Shown one piece after another: positions 1-11,627 of a stretch of DNA of 64,000 bases (position 1 is the stretch's first letter; the number at the start of each line of letters is the position of its first letter). The stretch lies in the NCBI GenBank assembly GCA_009801085.1, contig VNWV01000004.1:434001-498000 (forward strand), in the 5' to 3' direction. The notes under the pieces were generated by a model. The model had not been told where the DNA came from. It ran no database searches and saw only the letters and a program-made list of their open reading frames with translations. The stretch comes from Lasiodiplodia sp. COLG20 (lineage: Eukaryota; Ascomycota; Dothideomycetes; Botryosphaeriales; Botryosphaeriaceae). Made by a program: the position numbers and the translations under genes.

Positions 1-1242
1 ATGAGTGCTCGTTGATGTGAGCAATGGCCACGTCTGCTGCCTCCTCCGCGCTCGCCGCTCGCGCGATCGTCTTGACGGCAAGGATGAGGTCCAGGAACTC
101 GGTTCTGAAATCCTGGTCCTCCGCATCCTGCAAGAACGCCGCTTGATGCTTGTCCAGCGACGATTCAAGCGCCGCCTTTGACGCCGCGTCACATCGTAGC
201 CGAACGCCCTTGGCCAGCAGCCCCTCGGCAACGGCGGGCAAGACGGTGCTCAATGCGTCCTCGTCCACCAGCAGCGTCTCGACGCTGTTGCACGCCGCGG
301 GGTAGCTCGTTTTGGCGTCGACGACGACCTTTACGGCCATGGGGACCGGGCAATCGGCCCGCAGGTAAATCGAGCACAAGCCGTCCGCGTGGCCGAGCAC
401 AGGAATTTGCGTGCTTTTCTTGATCGAAGACACAAGCTCGTTGCTGCCGCGTGGGATGACGAGATCGATGTACTGGTCCAGCTCCAAAAGGGGCTTAATG
501 GCATCCCTGGTCGTCACCAGCTGCAGGCAGTCGTTGGGCACCGCCGTGGTGGTGAGCGCCGTCGAGATGACGGTGGAGATGGCCTTGAAAGACTCGGTCG
601 ACTCCTTTCCGCCTGTGTGACGTGAGCGATAGTGCCAGAGACGTAACCTGTGTCACGAACCTTTGAGGATGGCGGCATTTCCAGACTTGATGGCCAGAGA
701 AGCAATGTTTGCAATGACCTCGGGGCGAGCCTCGAAAATAATGAGTAGCACACCGATGGGAGACGAGCGACGTTCGAGAACGAGGTCGTCGTCTAGCAGG
801 GTCCGCACGTCGATCATGCCGACTACAGGTGGTCAACTCACGTGGTACTGTAAATATCGAGAACAACAGCGCAAAGACGGGCAGTGCAAAGACGAACTCA
901 GTGCAAGAACGAACGCAATGCAAGATAAAGAATGCACATACGCGGGTCGTCCAGAAGTTTGACGTCGAGGATGCCCTGCAGCATGTCCTCGTACTTTCCC
1001 TTGCGGCCGAGGTCGAGGCGCTTGATCAGACTCTCCTTCAGCTCGCCGGATTGCGCGGCTTGGTTGGCGGCGGCCAGATCGCGGGCGTTCGCCGCCAGGA
1101 TGTCGTCGCGTGCGGCGGCCAGAGCATCGTGAATGGCTGTCAGGGCGTCGTTGCGAGCTTGGGCGGGCAGCACGGCGAGCGTGCGCGATGCCAGGCGAGC
1201 GGAGCGTGCAGCCTCCAAGGGGTCGGCGTTCGTCAGAGACAT
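1..1242 (-). CDS. PRO2: Gamma-glutamyl phosphate reductase (glutamate-5-semialdehyde dehydrogenase), 3' end outside window
   Basis: Second enzyme of proline synthesis: reduces gamma-glutamyl phosphate to glutamate-5-semialdehyde with NADPH, normally in the cytosol. Read on the minus strand as exons 942-1242, 661-822 and 1-612 with introns 823-941 and 613-660; both junctions keep phase 1. Joined, the protein starts [20 protein letters not shown] and continues through [38 protein letters not shown] and a [14 protein letters not shown] segment that holds the expected catalytic cysteine. These blocks are diagnostic of the ProA/PRO2 family. The frame is still open at base 1 (AHINEH), so the C-terminal part is missing because of the window edge, not a mutation. 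The upstream gap is shared with the divergent wall-enzyme gene. Family call is firm; exact exon ends are inferred. Confidence 0.93.
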
Positions 1243-1812
1243 GACTGGTTGGCGTGGTTAGGGACGACGAGCGCTCGGGCTGGGCCAGGTGCGGCTCACG
1301 TGGCAGGTGCAAGTCAAAAATAGCCGGAGCACAGGCGGGGCCCTGCTTGGTGCGGGGGATCGGTCAGAGGTGCTGCGGAGGGAAGTTGGCGCTCAGTCGT
1401 CGAGCATTTTTTTTCTTGGTGCGGTCAGGCGGGCGGGCCGAAGTCGCGCACGCGGAATCCGGGGAAAGTGTCGGTCTGGAGCGCGCCGCGAGTGGCTGGT
1501 TCAGCCTCCTCTTTTTCCATCTCTCCAGCCCCGACACTTTAGCAGCGTCCAACAGCGAGCCGGCGACGCCGCTGCCACGTCGCATGACGCCGGGCTGCCT
1601 AGTCTCAGCGTTCCTCTTAGAGGCAGCCCGGCGCTTTATGGCGTCGCTTGTGAAATGCGATGGCTGGTGGTGTGTCCTATAACAACCACTTGCTGCAAGA
1701 AACCTTCTTTTCCTGCGCCGCGTCACTCTGTGCATCATCCTTCTAGCTTGTCCATACTTCTTCTTTGAGCCTCCACTGCCTCCACTGTCGCTCCACCGTC
1801 TCCACCACCGAC
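1243..1812. promoter_or_regulatory. Divergent promoter region between PRO2 and the CRH-like gene
   Basis: This 570-bp gap separates two divergently transcribed genes and must hold both promoters. It contains pyrimidine-rich stretches just before the plus-strand ATG at 1813, with repeated CTCCACTG/CTCCACCGTCTCCACC blocks, as is common in fungal 5' leaders. I see no convincing TATA box and no coding sequence. Confidence 0.5.
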
Positions 1813-3250
1813 ATGAGAACGCCCACGTGCGCCACCACCGCCGCGGCGCTCGCATCCGCCGCTGTTCTGTTCTTCGGCAGCGCGAGCGCGCAGACCAACC
1901 CCGCGCTGGGGAGGTCTGTCAACATTGACTTTTCCGAGCAGTCCGACAGCTTCACGGCCAGCGGTCCCGTGTCCTACGGCTCCGATGGCGCCTCCTTCAC
2001 CATCACCAAGTCGGGCGACTCGCCTAAGATCGAGTCTAAATGGTACATCATGTTCGGGAAGGTCGAATTCTCTCTGAAGGCTTCGCCCGGCGCCGGAATC
2101 GTTAGCTCCGCCATCCTGCAGTCCGACGACCTCGACGAGATTGATTGGGAGTGGCTGGGCTCGGACGCCGACGAGGTGCAGACCAACTACTTTGGCAAGG
2201 GCCAGACGACCACGTACAACCGCGGCGCTTTCCACTCGGACCCCGGCAGCCAGACCGGCTTCAAGACGTACACGATCGAATGGACCGCCGAGGAGTTGGT
2301 GTGGCAGATTGACGGCGTGACCGTCCGCGCGCTGAAGCCGGCCGATGCCAGCGGCCAGTACCCGCAGACGCCCATGCAGATCAAGATCGGATCTTGGGCC
2401 GGCGGAGACCCTGACCTTAACTCTGCTGGCACCGTCGAGTGGGCGCGTGGGCCTACGGACTACTCGCAGGGACCGTTCGTCATGCAGCTCAAGTCCCTCG
2501 CCGTCACCGACTACTCGACCGGCACGCAGTACAAGTACGGCGACAGCAGCGGCACCTGGGAATCCATCGTGGCTGTCGACGGCACCGTCCACTCGGGCGG
2601 CAGCGAGGTCGACAGCGCCGCCCCGGCCGTGACTTCGAGCTCCAGCGGACAACCGATCCCCTGGTCAGGCACGCACGACTCGTCGTCCACCTACGTCAGG
2701 CCATCAGTATATCCGTGGGTGCCCGAGTCGACCACTCTCTCGACGTCGACTCAGGTCGCCACCAGCTACCCAGGCCTCCCAAGCGGTTGGACCGTGACAA
2801 GTTCCGGCAAGGTCGTTCCGCCCAGCTCGGCCCCTGTGCGTAAGGCCTCATCTCGTACATGACTCTTCCTCGTGACGCACCTGCTGACTCTTCTTTTCTC
2901 AGTCGACATCCCCACCCGCTTCGCCTACCTCGTCGTCTGCAGCATCTCGGCCGGATTCCTCATCGGCTGGAGACATTGAAGTCTTCACCACGTTCGACCA
3001 TCAAGGCTTCACCACGGTCGTCACGGTTACGGCGGACGGCGCGGAAAAGTCGGACTACTGGCGCGGGCCCGTGACGGCAGCGCCAAGCGCCACGGCAGTG
3101 TCATCGCAGAACAAGAATGCCTTGGAGGCGCAAGGGGAGACGTCGGGAAGCGCGTCGCCGACGCCGACTGCGGCTGCCAACGGATCGGGCGGATCTGGGC
3201 CCGGGTGGCTGAGCCTTGTTGTCTTTGTCTTGACTTTTTTCCTTTCGTAA
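1813..3250 (+). CDS. GPI-anchored GH16 cell-wall transglycosylase, CRH family
   Basis: Likely cross-links chitin to beta-glucan at the cell surface. Exons 1813-2835 and 2903-3250 (phase 0, intron GTGCGT...CTCAG) give 456 residues. Residues 1-27 form a signal peptide ending ASAQ. The GH16 catalytic motif DEIDWEWLG has the nucleophile at Glu109 and the acid/base at Glu113, followed by the family block NYFGKG. The fold ends near residue 260; after that comes a long Ser/Thr/Pro-rich linker. The C-terminus is SGPGWLSLVVFVLTFFLS, a hydrophobic tail after small residues, as expected for a GPI signal. The start at 1813 is preferred over an upstream in-frame codon because it places the signal peptide at the N-terminus. 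No chitin-binding module is visible before the catalytic domain, so it resembles CRH2/UTR2-like proteins lacking CBM18. Confidence 0.9.
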
Positions 3251-3962
3251 GCGACCATTATACCCGGAACAGCATAGCGTTTGGCGTTTGACGTAGATAA
3301 TACTCTGTAATTGTAATAATGAGCAGATAGAATGAGAAGGGCGTCAGCACCAAAGCGGGCTTCACAGTCAGCCTGACGCCGCAAAAGGAAATAAGAGCGC
3401 GCCAGCAGGCGAAGGAATGGATGTACAGTTGCTATATATACCAATGTGCCGGCTTTTGCAGTGTGGAGAGAGAGGGCGTGCAGGATGAGGGGCCGGCCGG
3501 CCCACGTCTCAGTGCAGGGCGTCTTGGCGACGATGTTTCGACGCCAGCGTTTGATCCGCAAACCTTACCCGCACATGGCGCTCCTGCACGAGTCGACGGC
3601 GTCGAACGAGATGGCGATCTCCTGGAGGCGAGTCATTTGGGGGCGATGCGGCCAGCCAGCCCATCAAGGAGCGCAAACGGAATGCCACAGGCGGGAGCAG
3701 GGATGGAAGAGATTGAAGGCTGGCGCCTGTCAGCACCGGGCCCCAGCCGCAGCGTTGCATCGCCCAGCCTGACCGTAAAGGTATTATTGCCTTTCCGGGG
3801 GTCCCCAGCCGCTCGCTTCTTAAGCTCCTGCAGTGACACCGCCCGGTGACACGTCCCCATCCATCTCGGCGCGCGCGCGTTTATATACTTCCCGCACCCG
3901 TTCGCGAGCGAGAGCCTCGCGCCCCTGGCACCATCTCTCCCCTGATCTTCTTGCGCCGCACC
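3251..3962. other. Intergenic region with promoter of the GH20 gene
   Basis: No credible coding sequence. The first part is the 3' flank of the wall enzyme. The last 120 bp is a GC-rich leader containing GCGCGCGCG and a TATA-like box just upstream of the hexosaminidase gene. Confidence 0.5.
3881..3887 (+). promoter_or_regulatory. TATA-like box for the GH20 gene
   Basis: TTATATA lies 76 bp before the ATG at 3963, directly after a GCGCGCGCG run. Position and sequence suit a fungal TATA element; function is inferred. Confidence 0.45.
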
Positions 3963-5771
3963 ATGAAGCCGCTCGCCCTGCTCGCCGCCGGCGCGCCCTT
4001 CGCCGCCGCGCTGTGGCCCATTCCCTCGCAGTACAGTGCCGGCAACACCACGCTGTGGATCAGCAGTGACGTCAAGGTCACCTACGACGCCCCCAGCAAT
4101 CAGGTACCTGAGGCTCCCGCTTCCCTGCTCGGCTGCGGCTGACATTCCCCAGACGGCGTCGTACAATTCATCCACGCCGCAGCAGCTCGTGCAGAATGCC
4201 ATCCAGCGCACCCACAAGACCATCTTCGACCAGTCGTTCGTGCCGTGGAAGTTCCACCCGCGCATGACCGACTTCGAGCCGTCCACGGCCGACAAGCAGT
4301 TCATCTCGTCCATCTCCCTGAAGCAGACGCAGGCCGATCCGCCCAATGCCAACGCGCCGCTCGACGACACTGTCGACGAGTCGTACTCGCTCAGCGTCCC
4401 CGAGTCGGGCGAGGTCGTCATCTCGGCCGCTTCGTCCATTGGCCTGCTGCACGGCCTGACGACCTTCTCGCAGCTGTTTTTCAAGCACTCCGACGGCGGC
4501 TCGTACACCAGCCTGGTCCCCGTCGAGATCGAGGATGCGCCCAAGTTCGCCCACCGCGGCCTCAACATGGATGTCTCGCGCAACTACTTTGCCGTCGACG
4601 ACATCAAGCGCATGCTGGACGCCATGTCCTTTGCCAAGATGAACCGCTTCCATCTGCACATCACTGACTCGCAGTCCTGGCCCCTCGTCGTCCCTTCGAT
4701 CCCCGAGCTCTCGGCCAAGGGCGCCTACGCCCCCAACCTTGTCTACACGCCCGAGGATCTCAAGGACATCCAAAACTATGCCAACCTGCTCGGCATTGAG
4801 CCCATCCTGGAGATCGACATGCCGGGCCACACGGCCACCATCGCCTTCACGGACCCGGATCTCATCGCGGCGTTCAACGTTCAGCCCGACTGGTCCACGT
4901 ACTGCGCTGAGCCGCCGTGTGGCACCCTCAAGCTCAACTCGACCAAGGTCTACGACTTCCTCGACAAGCTGCTCGACGATGTGCTGCCGCGCGTCGAGCC
5001 GTACTCGTCCTACTTCCACAGCGGAGGCGACGAGGTCAACATCCAGTCGTACCTGCTGGACGACACGGTCCGGTCCAATGACACGGCGATCCTCCAGCCG
5101 CTGATGCAGAAGTTCGTCGACCGCAACCACGACCAGATCCGCGCCAATGGTCTCCGGCCAATTGTGTGGGAGGAGATGCTCCTTCAGTGGAATCTCACGC
5201 TCGGCAAGGACGTCCTGGTCCAGACGTGGCAGTCGGATGAGGCCGTCGCGCAGACGGTCGCCAGTGGCCACAAGGCTCTGGCGGGCAACTACAACTACTG
5301 GGTAAGTGCTGCATCGCAGACACAGGGCTCGGCCATCGATTGACATTGTTATTTTAGTATCTCGACTGCGGCAAGGGCCAATGGCTGGACTTCAGCCCCG
5401 AGACGGCCGCGGGATTCTTCCCCTTCGCCGACTACTGCTCTCCGCGCAAGAGCTGGAGGCTGATGTACGCGTACGATCCGCTGAGCGGCGTCCCGGCCAA
5501 CCAGACGCACCTTGTGGTGGGCGGCGAGTGCCACATCTGGGCGGAGCAGACGGACCCGGTGGTCATCGACAGCATGGTTTGGCCGCGTGCAGCTGCCGCC
5601 GCAGAGGTGCTGTGGAGCGGAGCCAAGGACGAGCAGGGCCAGAACAGAAGCCAAATTACGGCCAGCCCGCGGTTGAGCGACTTCCGCGAGCGGCTAGTGG
5701 CGCGCGGCGTGCAGGCTGAGCCGATCCAGATGCCGTTCTGCACCCAGAACGGAACGCAGTGCGCGCTCTAA
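3963..5771 (+). CDS. Secreted beta-N-acetylhexosaminidase (GH20)
   Basis: Cleaves terminal GlcNAc/GalNAc from chitin oligomers and glycans; fungal members finish chitin breakdown after endochitinases. Three exons, 3963-4103, 4153-5301 and 5358-5771, all joined in phase 0, give 567 residues. The protein begins with a signal peptide (MKPLALLAAGAPFAAALWPI) and an N-terminal zincin-like domain. The GH20 barrel starts at APKFAHRGLNMDVSRNYF. The catalytic pair is Asp340-Glu341 in HSGGDEVN; EIDMPGH and the later WAEQTDP block are also classic. It ends with a cysteine-containing tail (PFCTQNGTQC) typical of fungal enzymes. Introns are GTACCT...CCCAG and GTAAGT...TTTAG. Length and domain order are normal. 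It lies in tandem behind a wall transglycosylase, consistent with a wall-remodelling neighbourhood, though co-regulation is not shown. Confidence 0.94.
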
Positions 5772-6107
5772 AAGGCAGGACTGGATTGCATATAAGTGGA
5801 TAGTAGAAGCACAGTTTGGAAATTCAAATAGCATGTTATGTAACAGTACGCATTTACTTTTTTGTGGCTGTTTTACCCCGCAACGGCTGGTTCCTGTGGC
5901 TTTCCCGCGTGGCGTGGGGTATCGAGCGATCGACGCGCCTCTCGTCTCCTCCCACGGACTCAGACGCACAACTTACCTCCGGCCGAGGAGTCCAGCAACC
6001 AATACATACTTTCCGCACACCACACGAACGCTCGCGCCCGTCATGCGCTCCCGTCGCTTCACGTCGCCGCTCCCTTGCGTCCTGCCCGCCGCCGACCACC
6101 CGCCATC
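5772..6107. other. Intergenic region, GH20 to P450
   Basis: 336 bp with an A/T-rich 3' flank followed by a C-rich leader (CGCCGCTCCC, CCCGCCGCCGACC) before the P450 ATG. Nothing else recognised. Confidence 0.4.
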
Positions 6108-7814
6108 ATGCTCGAGCAGCTGCTCGACCGCACGTCGCCCGCCGCCCTTGCCGTCGTCGCCGTCCTGCTCTATCTGGTGCGCGCGCTCGCCAGCCGCGTC
6201 AATGCCGCCTCCAGGCTCCGCGCCCTAGGAGGCTGTGCCCCCGTCCGCACTACCTACCTTCCCTTGGGTCTGGACCTTGTGTACACGGCCGTGAAAGCGA
6301 CTCTCGGGAACGCTAGCTACGACTTCTGGCTCGATCTCTTCCGCACCGCCGGCAACCCGACCAACCCCTACACCGTCGAAGCCGCCGTGGGCGGCGTGCG
6401 TACCATCTTCACCGCCGACCCGGACAACATCAAGGCCATCCTGGCCACACAGTTCGCCGACTACGGCAAGGGCGAGCGCTTCAACCAAGAGTGGCACGAT
6501 TTCCTGGGCGACAGCATCTTCACCACCGACGGCCCAAAGTGGCACAATGCGCGCCAGCTTATCCGGCCTCAGTTCGTCAGGGATCGTCTCAGTGATATCC
6601 ACGTCTTCGAGAGACACATCAATGTCCTGCTGAACCATCTCGGCGGCAATGGCGAGACTGTCGATGTCATGGACCTGTTCTTCAGGTATGCGCCCCGATT
6701 TCCTGTCGGACCGCTCATTCTGACGGTGATATAGGTACACGCTAGACGCAGCCACCGATTTTTTGCTTGGCTGCAGCGTAGAAAGTTTGGACAATCCTCA
6801 GGCGAAATTCGCCCAGGCGTTTGCCGACGTCCAACACGTGCAGGGGTTGATTGCTAAGAGCGGGTATGCCGAAACCCCCGTGAATCGAGCTGCTCATCTG
6901 ACCTTGATAGGCCCATCAATTGGCTGTTTCCGCGCAAGCAGTTCCGCAAGGACATCCAGACCATGAACGAGTTCATCGAGCCCTTTATCGACCGAGCTCT
7001 GAGCCTCTCCCCGGAAGAGCTAGAGAAGAGGACTAAGAACGAAGACGGTTACACCTTTTTGCACGCGCTCGCCTCTTACACCAGGGATCGCGCCACTCTC
7101 CGCGATCAACTCGCAGCCGTCCTCTTGGCCGGCAGAGACACCACTGCTTGTACCCTGTCCTGGCTCTTCTACGAGCTTTCCAACCACCCAAGGGTCGTGC
7201 AGAAACTCAGGGAAGAGATTCTCAGAGTGGTGGGCGACGAGGCCATGCCTACCTACGAGCATCTGAAGTCCATGAAGTATCTCCAGGTAAGCGACGACCA
7301 CTCAGCCGCAATGCAACGTGCGCACGCTGACATATATACCTCAAAGCACACCATCAACGAAACCCTCCGCCTCTACCCCGTCGTCCCCTTCAACATCCGC
7401 TTCGCCCTCCGCGACACGACGCTCCCCCGCGGCGGCGGGCCCGACGGCAACGCCCCCATCGGCGTCCTCCGCGACACGCCCATCGCCTACTCCACCCTCA
7501 CCATGCAGCGCCGTCCGGACGTCTACCCACCCGTGTCCGAATCTTTCCCGCCTGTTCTCTCGTTCGCCCCCGAGCGGTGGGACTCGTGGACCCCCCGGGC
7601 GTGGACGTATATCCCGTTTAACGGCGGCCCGCGCATTTGCATCGGCCAGCAGTTCGCGTTGACGGAGATGGCGTATACGGTTGTTAGGTTGTTGCAGCGC
7701 TTTGAGCGCGTGGAAAATCGGACGGACGGGCACCCCGGGCTTAAGACGGATATTGTGCTCCAGCCGGCGGGGGAGACGGGCGTGGCGTTTTGGAAGGCGG
7801 CGCCGCGCGAGTAG
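6108..7814 (+). CDS. Cytochrome P450, CYP52-like (alkane/fatty-acid hydroxylase clan)
   Basis: Heme monooxygenase of the ER membrane; CYP52-clan members omega-hydroxylate alkanes and fatty acids. Exons 6108-6685, 6735-6863, 6911-7286 and 7347-7814 join without frame conflict into 516 residues. Residues ~10-30 are a hydrophobic membrane anchor. The I-helix motif AGRDTT is at about 309-314, the K-helix ExxR is in ETLRLYP just after the third intron, and the heme loop FNGGPRICIGQQ has its cysteine near 459. WHNARQLIRPQF and the NPYTVEAAVGGVRTIFTADP region fit the CYP52/CYP539/CYP584 group. Introns are short (47-60 bp). All key residues are intact. The specific substrate cannot be read from sequence, and no obvious pathway partner lies next to it. 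Confidence 0.9.
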
Positions 7815-8507
7815 GTGGATGCAGTGCTTTGCCGGCTAGATCGGTGGATCCATTGGGGCGGGAATTGGTGGAGCGAGTGGTGGGGTGTGCCCGAGAGCGG
7901 GATAGTGGAAATCTTTGTAGATCAGCTGGAGATGAGTAGCGAATCCGCCGTTACGATATCAGTGATCGTCGAACACACTGGAGCACTGCCAGTCATCAAT
8001 CGAACAGCCGGCAACTGCCTGCAGTTGCAGCAGTCGTACCTACTATTTTGCATGACATTTGGACGGCTGACCTAGTGATAAGTTGCCTTACAGTCGGGAT
8101 TAAATGGGTTTCAGCAACCGTCTATTTTATTGTATAAGAGCTAAGTGCATTACTGAAGCTAGCTATACACCTAAATAAGCCGCTAAGGGAATTCAAAGTG
8201 GTAGAATTTTAATGTTCTCCCGACCGCTTGCGCACGGTATCTTTCCTCCGCACTCGATCCACTCCCAACCCCACTTCTCCATTGGCTGAGCAAGTCAACA
8301 CGTAGTGCAGAGATACGGTAACCAGTAAAAGCAGAGAAAATCAAAAAGAGTGCTCCATTCCCGCATGTGGAGCCGGGCGGAAGTTCACCCGATCGACGGT
8401 ATGTATAAGAATCAAGCCTAACCAAATCCCTGGTATCGGTAGGTCCGGACACTTTTTGCTCGTCAGTGTACTTCGTCGCGTTTTCACAAAAACAACAGAA
8501 CACCAAC
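7815..8507. other. Intergenic region, P450 to HET gene
   Basis: About 690 bp without a supported gene. The first 200 bp are the P450 3' flank, followed by an A/T-rich stretch (around 8080-8180). The final part includes TGTATAAGAATC near 8401, a possible TATA element for the HET gene. Its leader runs through ACACCAAC directly before the ATG at 8508. Confidence 0.4.
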
Positions 8508-10913
8508 ATGGCCATGTCTTACCACGAGCATGGCCGGTGCAGCGAAAGAATTTGTGGATTCCAGCCTTCGATTTCCAGAAGGGGTTTTCGCGAGGGTCAT
8601 GGATGGACCGAGAAAGAAGCAGACGACATTCTGTTTGGTGATTGCTCCAAATGTGATCAGTTCGAAACCGACGACAACGAACTTTGTGCTGGGTGCCGAC
8701 ACCTGCGCATTCGGCACTTGCTTACTTGCGGCCTTGAGAAAATCGCTCTGGAGGACAACACGAGTCTTGTGGTCGAGTTCCGATTGACACGGGGATTGAA
8801 ACAAAGAGAGTGCGCTTTTTGCGCCGTCATAATTCGATCGAATATGTGGGATCCCTTGGAAGGGGAAGGGGATAACCAACGGCTAGAAAGGCAATTGGAA
8901 ACGGAAGATGTTTGTGTCAGTTTCAAGCTTAGCCCCCGGGCAGAGCGGGACATAAAAGCAAGGTGGTGGAACTACTTTCGGGTCACCTTCTGCAAATACG
9001 GGGATAAGACCGGATCTGAAAATGAACTGGAACAGATGAGAACAACCTATCTAGGGTCGGGCGACGTTTCTTTCTATGGAGGAAAGCCGAATCCTTCTAC
9101 GGGAAGATCTGCGCTGGAGATGAGCACAGCTGGCAGCGTCATATCATGGGCGAGGATCCAGAAATGGTTGGAAAATGGGGATCCAGAAAAGCAAAATTAT
9201 GGGCTCCTTCAACGTCATGGAATTTTGCGTACGCATCTCCCTGCAGAATTAATGGTCATTGATATTAAAAATAGTCGCATTACTAAAGCCCCAGATGGTT
9301 GCAAATACGCGGCGCTCAGTTATGTATGGGGGGAGCCAGAGCATCCTAATCGGCTTGAGCTTACCAGAGCAAACCTCCAACACCTTCAGAAGCCCGGCAG
9401 TCTGAGTGCAGAGCTTGTACCAGCAACGATACATGATGCACTAGCTGTATGCGCAAAACTCGGTATTCGCTACCTTTGGGTTGATCGACTCTGTATCATA
9501 CAAGATGGGTCTTCCCACAAGATGTCCCAGATTACTGCCATGGGATCGATATATTCTACAGCATACGTTACCATCTGTGCTGTCGCGGGCAACAACGCCA
9601 ATCATGGTCTCCTTGGACTGGATACCAGGCCGCGAACCATCTTCCCAGGCGGAGTGCAAATCTCAGGCCTTATTCTGGCGCCTTGCCTCTCTGTTACCTC
9701 TGCAAGTCGTAGCGAAATGTGGTGGGAACGCGGCTGGACATACCAGGAATATCTATTATCACCACGGAAACTCCTATTTGCAGAGACTCACGTTGCAATG
9801 GAATGCGGCTTTAACTCTGAGTGTGAAGGACCTACTGCACCAGGGGATGCTGGGGGCGCTAATGAGTTGAATAACGAATCCAGGTTCTCGGCATATGCGG
9901 ACATCGTGAGAGGCTACAACCAACGTAATCTTTCGCACGCAGCGGATGTCTACAACGCTTTCTTGGGGATTTTCGAGCGCACATACGGGACCTTGGATGA
10001 ACTACTATACGGCCTTCCGAGAATCCATTTTGACAAGGCTTTGCTCTGGCGCACCTTTCGCATTGGAGACGAACCTTCACCACGTGTGGGTGACAACGAT
10101 ACCAAGATACCGAGCTGGACCTGGGCACGTGCCCGCGGAACAACCCATCATCAGAATCTGCACTACTACAGCCCTGTTGCGCTCTTGATGGGATCCCACG
10201 AAGATTCGCTCTCCCCCGTGTCGAATGCAGTCACATGGGAACGGAAAGGGGCATTGAGTGAGGGATCTGACTCGCTCGGAGACGATAAGCACGCTCCATC
10301 TATATATGCATTTGCAGCGTTCTCGCTGGTTTGGGGAGAACAGAGAGAACACAAAGAATTTGTGTTCCTGCAGCCGCTTGAGAAGATGGAATCTGTACTC
10401 GAGGAAAAGTGGCCACGATACTATGACTATTTCAAAGACCTTGAGAGGACCGCAATTCGTCGAGCTTCCCCTATGCAAGCTGTCCAGGGCCAAGGACTGC
10501 TATCTCGTCTCGCTGAACCTGAAAGGCTTGCCATATGGACGTCAGTGGCCGAAGTGGGGCTAGTTCCACAATCTAGCTATGATAAAACGGCTAGCTGGTT
10601 TTACCTGAACGACGAAAACGGTGCTGTCGTAGGCGGCTCCCTCTTTGACTCAGACGTTGATCAGGCACAAGACAGAACATCGAATCAGTGTATCGCATTG
10701 TCGGTAGGAAAACTGGACGATCGCAGCATGACTGTAAGCTCGGATATTACAGTGTATGATATTGACGGGCGACCGCTTCTGCCACCCCCGGTTCTCAACA
10801 TTATGATGATCAAATGGGAAGCGGGCGTGGCATATCGGATAGGTCTCGGATGGGTGTTTCTTACGAAATGGTCGAAATTAAACCCAAGTTTTGCGACGGT
10901 TATTCTTGGTTGA
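8508..10913 (+). CDS. HET-domain protein (heterokaryon-incompatibility type)
   Basis: HET-domain proteins trigger self/non-self recognition and cell death on hyphal fusion in fungi. This intronless gene encodes 801 residues. I start it at 8508 (ACCAACATGGCC context); the frame is open further upstream but only from a GTG. The HET domain begins at YAALSYVWG (Tyr267) and includes ATIHDALAVCAKLGIRYLWV, DRLCIIQDG, the MGSIYSTAYVTICA block and the WWERGWTYQEYLLS block, all conserved in the family. The ~260 residues before it contain paired cysteines (CSKCDQFE, CAGCRHL, CAFC), a layout often seen in HET proteins. The C-terminal ~280 residues match nothing I recognise. Allorecognition activity of this particular gene is inference. 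A second HET gene lies at 43663-45393. Confidence 0.88.
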   Translation: MAMSYHEHGRCSERICGFQPSISRRGFREGHGWTEKEADDILFGDCSKCDQFETDDNELCAGCRHLRIRHLLTCGLEKIALEDNTSLVVEFRLTRGLKQRECAFCAVIIRSNMWDPLEGEGDNQRLERQLETEDVCVSFKLSPRAERDIKARWWNYFRVTFCKYGDKTGSENELEQMRTTYLGSGDVSFYGGKPNPSTGRSALEMSTAGSVISWARIQKWLENGDPEKQNYGLLQRHGILRTHLPAELMVIDIKNSRITKAPDGCKYAALSYVWGEPEHPNRLELTRANLQHLQKPGSLSAELVPATIHDALAVCAKLGIRYLWVDRLCIIQDGSSHKMSQITAMGSIYSTAYVTICAVAGNNANHGLLGLDTRPRTIFPGGVQISGLILAPCLSVTSASRSEMWWERGWTYQEYLLSPRKLLFAETHVAMECGFNSECEGPTAPGDAGGANELNNESRFSAYADIVRGYNQRNLSHAADVYNAFLGIFERTYGTLDELLYGLPRIHFDKALLWRTFRIGDEPSPRVGDNDTKIPSWTWARARGTTHHQNLHYYSPVALLMGSHEDSLSPVSNAVTWERKGALSEGSDSLGDDKHAPSIYAFAAFSLVWGEQREHKEFVFLQPLEKMESVLEEKWPRYYDYFKDLERTAIRRASPMQAVQGQGLLSRLAEPERLAIWTSVAEVGLVPQSSYDKTASWFYLNDENGAVVGGSLFDSDVDQAQDRTSNQCIALSVGKLDDRSMTVSSDITVYDIDGRPLLPPPVLNIMMIKWEAGVAYRIGLGWVFLTKWSKLNPSFATVILG

Positions 10914-11627
10914 AGTAGCGTATAGTATATGAACGTGGATTCCTTATGATCTATATCTAAGCCCCACGCACTGTGTGTAATTTACTGCAAACACACTTTA
11001 TTTGTCAGCCTATCTGCCTCTCGTACTGTAAATTCGCCATTGTGCTTCTTATTCTAACGCGGCTTGGAGTTCTTGCTGCTCAGAGGACCTCCTCGCCTCT
11101 TACGTAGAAACTACTCGTCTATTAGAGATTCAGAGGCAGCTAGAGGCTATTAGAGGCCGCTGACTGCTGATTCTCCCGCCAGTAAGGTGAACGAGGATAT
11201 CTTAGTCGTATATAATGTATATAAGCGAGCTCGGAAGAGGAGTTGTTGCATATCACGCGTCAGTAGCTTATACATTCAGAAGAGGACATTGGCTCGCCTA
11301 CAGCGACTCTTTGTTTCGCCTGTTATGCTGATTTATCAATTATTACTCCGATGGTATACTACTTTATGTATCAATGGACAGCGTTGAACCGTGCAAATGA
11401 GTCGAATTAAGCACTACTGATTCTCATAATACAGTAGTAAAACTAAGTGTTTGTATACACCAATTGTTTTGAATGATATCATAAATTATAATGAGTGAGT
11501 GATGTTATTTTGGTGAGATATATAGGAGAGTTGCCTTGGTGATGAAGAAAAAGCAATGAAACACGCTGAATACGCTTGGACATATCAATGAAGAACGATG
11601 AGGTCTGACAGATAGTAGGGGAATAGA
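10914..11627. other. A/T-rich intergenic region, possible degraded repeat
   Basis: 714 bp without a supported gene. The middle carries AGAGG-rich imperfect repeats (around 11085-11160: AGAGGCAGC, AGAGGCTATT, AGAGGCCGC), then TA-rich sequence. It has the look of a mutated mobile-element remnant, but no frame is long enough to name one. Confidence 0.35.

Noticed and set aside
11187..11387. Possible transposase fragment (66 codons)
   Set aside because: No DDE or other transposase motif is visible; only a general relic-like composition.
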